Assembly (NCBI GenBank): GCA_040506705.1
Contig: JBEVWG010000042.1
Span: forward strand, 1 to 64,000
Direction of reading: 5' to 3'
Length of the DNA stretch: 64,000 bases
DNA from: Thiodiazotropha sp040506705
Lineage (GTDB): Bacteria; Pseudomonadota; Gammaproteobacteria; Chromatiales; Chromatiaceae
Part shown: positions 62,357 through 64,000 of the stretch, piece by piece
Position numbering within the stretch: the stretch's first letter is position 1
How the letters are laid out: each line of letters begins with the position of its first letter
Position numbers and translations under genes: made by a program
Notes under the pieces: generated by a model
The model's input: the letters and a program-made list of their open reading frames with translations, nothing else
Told to the model about the DNA's origin: nothing
Database searches by the model: none

Positions 62357-63270
62357 AAAGTAATCAACAAAAACAGCCCACCGGTAACCCCTTTAGTAGT
62401 CATAAATTCCCACTCAAAGTACGCCTGTTTTTTGCTGTAACCCGATTTTTTTTCAGCGCCTTGGGTAGCATTGCACCTACCCTCGCCGGCAAACTCGCAC
62501 TACCGCTATTCATGACCCCACCTAGATTTCCTTCTCCCCGTAGAGAGATGGCAATAAAGGAGAAGGGCAAGCAGCACTACAAAACCATCGATGGGAACCG
62601 TATTGCCATCTATACCTGGGGTGAGGGTCCGGCAGTACTTCTAAGTCATGGCTGGGGAGGACGTAGCACCCATTTCTATGCACTCATCGAACTACTTGTA
62701 AGCGCAGGCTATCAGGTAGTAGCCTTCGACGCACCTGCACATGGAGAATCTTCAGGCAAGAGAACTAACGCACTTGACGTAACCAGTGCGCTGGTTGCGG
62801 TTGCAGGATCACTTGACTCTATCAAAGTGCTGATTGGTCATTCATTCGGTTGCGGCACTGCGTTGTTGGCCATCGACAGATTCGAAATCAAAGTAGAAAA
62901 ACTCATACTATTTAGTTGCTTTGAAGATATCTACTGGATAACCAATCAATTCGGAGAAGCATTTGCTATGAACGAGAAAGTTACAGCTGCGATGCGAGAT
63001 GAGGCGCACCGCCGATACCTGAATCGATTCGATAAACCCTGGGAGTGGCACCAACTCTCTCCTATCAATACTATTCAGCGTATCAAGACAGAGATACTCA
63101 TGTTGCATGACCAACAGGATCAGGAAGTGCCCTATCAACATGCTGAAAATTTAATAGCAGTGAGTGCAGATGCTCAGCTTGTCACCACATCAGGCCTGGG
63201 ACATAAGAAGATACTAAGAGATAAAGCGGTTCTGCAAACCTGTTTGGATTTTATTCAAAAGCAGTCATGA
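62353..63270 (+). CDS. Alpha/beta hydrolase
   Basis: 305 residues. N-terminal hydrophobic segment (about 25-50) may anchor it. The hydrolase fold has the oxyanion region LSHGWGGRSTHF, nucleophile IGHSFGCG, Asp near HDQQDQEVP and catalytic His in GLGHKKIL. Last gene of the TetR/ABC1/membrane/hydrolase operon (ATGA overlap), so probably lipid-related. Confidence 0.85.
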   Translation: MKSNQQKQPTGNPFSSHKFPLKVRLFFAVTRFFFSALGSIAPTLAGKLALPLFMTPPRFPSPRREMAIKEKGKQHYKTIDGNRIAIYTWGEGPAVLLSHGWGGRSTHFYALIELLVSAGYQVVAFDAPAHGESSGKRTNALDVTSALVAVAGSLDSIKVLIGHSFGCGTALLAIDRFEIKVEKLILFSCFEDIYWITNQFGEAFAMNEKVTAAMRDEAHRRYLNRFDKPWEWHQLSPINTIQRIKTEILMLHDQQDQEVPYQHAENLIAVSADAQLVTTSGLGHKKILRDKAVLQTCLDFIQKQS

Positions 63271-63336
63271 GAGCTGGGGTCTATTCCACCCAACGGTTTA
63301 ACTGATCAAGACGGCGAGTACCTTCCGGTTTTTAAG

Positions 63337-64000
63337 TTATCCTGGATTCGACTGTTTATCAGCAGTGAGACTGCTGATGATGACTATCATCACCAGTGAT
63401 AACAGAAAACCGGGAACAATCTCATAGAGATCGAACAAACCACCTTCTAACTGCTTCCACACAATAACCGTAAACCCACCCGTAAGAATACCGCCCAATG
63501 CACCCCAGCGGTTCATACCACGCCAATAGAGAGAGAGCACTACCGCAGGCCCGAAAGCCGCACCGAAACCGGCCCATGCGTAGGAGACCAGATCAAGTAC
63601 TTTGTTATCACGATCCATGGCCAGTAAAAATGCAATCCCAGCTATGGTGACTACAGCCAGACGACCAACGATCACCAACTCTGATTCTGAGGCCTCTCTA
63701 CGAACCAGTCGATACAGGTCTTGGGTAAAGGTACTCGACGAGACCAGAAGTTGGGAATCTGCGGTACTCATGATGGCTGCCAGTATTGCAGCAAGACAGA
63801 TGCCAGCCACCAGCGGATGAAACATCACTTCCACCAGACGGATAAATACTTTTTCCGCATCATCCAGTGGAGTTTCAAAAAAAGTGATGCCGATCATGCC
63901 TGTCAGGCAGGAGGCTATAAGCGCGACAAACACCCAGCTTACTGCAATGCGTCTGGCCTTGGGCACAAACCCGACCTCTTGAATGGCCTTGAACCTGGCA
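63337..64000 (-). CDS. Sodium/solute symporter (PutP-like), C-terminal part
   Basis: The frame is open to the right edge; the codons before the inner GTG (A-R-F-K-A-I-Q-E-V-G-F) are clearly coding. About 220 residues with TM helices. ICLAAILAAIMSTADSQLLV is the Na+-binding TM8 block of the SSS family, then TFTQDLYR. The sequence fits proline or similar symporters, but the substrate-selecting half lies outside the window. Confidence 0.9.
   Translation of the reverse strand, partial: ARFKAIQEVGFVPKARRIAVSWVFVALIASCLTGMIGITFFETPLDDAEKVFIRLVEVMFHPLVAGICLAAILAAIMSTADSQLLVSSSTFTQDLYRLVRREASESELVIVGRLAVVTIAGIAFLLAMDRDNKVLDLVSYAWAGFGAAFGPAVVLSLYWRGMNRWGALGGILTGGFTVIVWKQLEGGLFDLYEIVPGFLLSLVMIVIISSLTADKQSNPG

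Noticed and set aside
1..64000. Search for tRNA, rRNA, CRISPR arrays, insertion sequences and phage genes
   Set aside because: No cloverleaf, repeat-spacer pattern, transposase, integrase or phage structural gene was seen by eye; short or degraded elements could have been missed.

Overview
The window is chromosomal DNA of a gammaproteobacterium with the gene content of a sulfur oxidiser of the Chromatiales / lucinid-symbiont (Thiodiazotropha, Sedimenticola) type. The clearest lineage clue is a pair of secreted Gly/Tyr/Trp-rich sulfur globule proteins (49553-50632), which in this group coat internal sulfur deposits. A homodimeric-type pyruvate dehydrogenase, class-II PyrC, exonuclease I, RNase T, MlaA and many GGDEF/EAL proteins fit a free-living or facultatively host-associated gammaproteobacterium. 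I saw no tRNA, rRNA, insertion sequence, prophage, integrase or CRISPR array. The genus is inference.

Layout. 1-4997: end of a DAHP synthase gene, a FimX-like degenerate c-di-GMP receptor, a one-TM Met-rich protein, a DUF302 protein and a ParA-like ATPase. 5141-7167: two secreted proteins built around an aromatic-Arg-Phe-Arg-Pro motif. 7452-12873: an RND efflux pump and its adaptor, the pump with a ~280-residue extra tail. 12937-17094: SCP2-domain protein, a long gene-free stretch, a dynamin-like GTPase and a lipoprotein with six exact-length FG-GAP repeats. 17097-21143: a diguanylate cyclase/HDOD pair and an NrtR-nadA pair for NAD synthesis. 21293-28385: fatty acid hydroxylase-type oxidase, a DUF3108 protein, a voltage-sensor-like K+ channel with a second RCK protein, and small conserved proteins. 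28793-37850: membrane diguanylate cyclase, sbcB, a TAXI-TRAP transporter whose permease and receptor genes are split by a DUF481 porin-like gene, and a hydrolase/methyltransferase pair.

37867-49214 carries aceE, aceF and lpd, but between aceF and lpd lie a di-heme cytochrome c peroxidase gene, an overlapping DAHL-PAS-GGDEF-EAL sensor gene, a 48-codon membrane protein and a small lipoprotein. 49553-50632 holds the sulfur globule genes. 50961-53625 has pyrC, mlaA and rnt. 53993-57574 is an lldR-lldE-lldF-lldG L-lactate oxidation operon with a 21-bp operator palindrome in front. 57682-64000 has the Mrp/ApbC Fe-S carrier, two TetR regulators, an ABC1-kinase/membrane protein/hydrolase operon and the end of a PutP-like symporter gene.

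Two themes recur. First, c-di-GMP signalling: four GGDEF/EAL proteins and an HDOD partner in 64 kb, one coupled by gene overlap to a periplasmic peroxidase. Second, secreted low-complexity aromatic proteins: the two RFRP-motif proteins and the two sulfur globule proteins. Pyruvate and lactate oxidation genes lie close together, and the lactate operon carries a PdhR/LldR-type operator.
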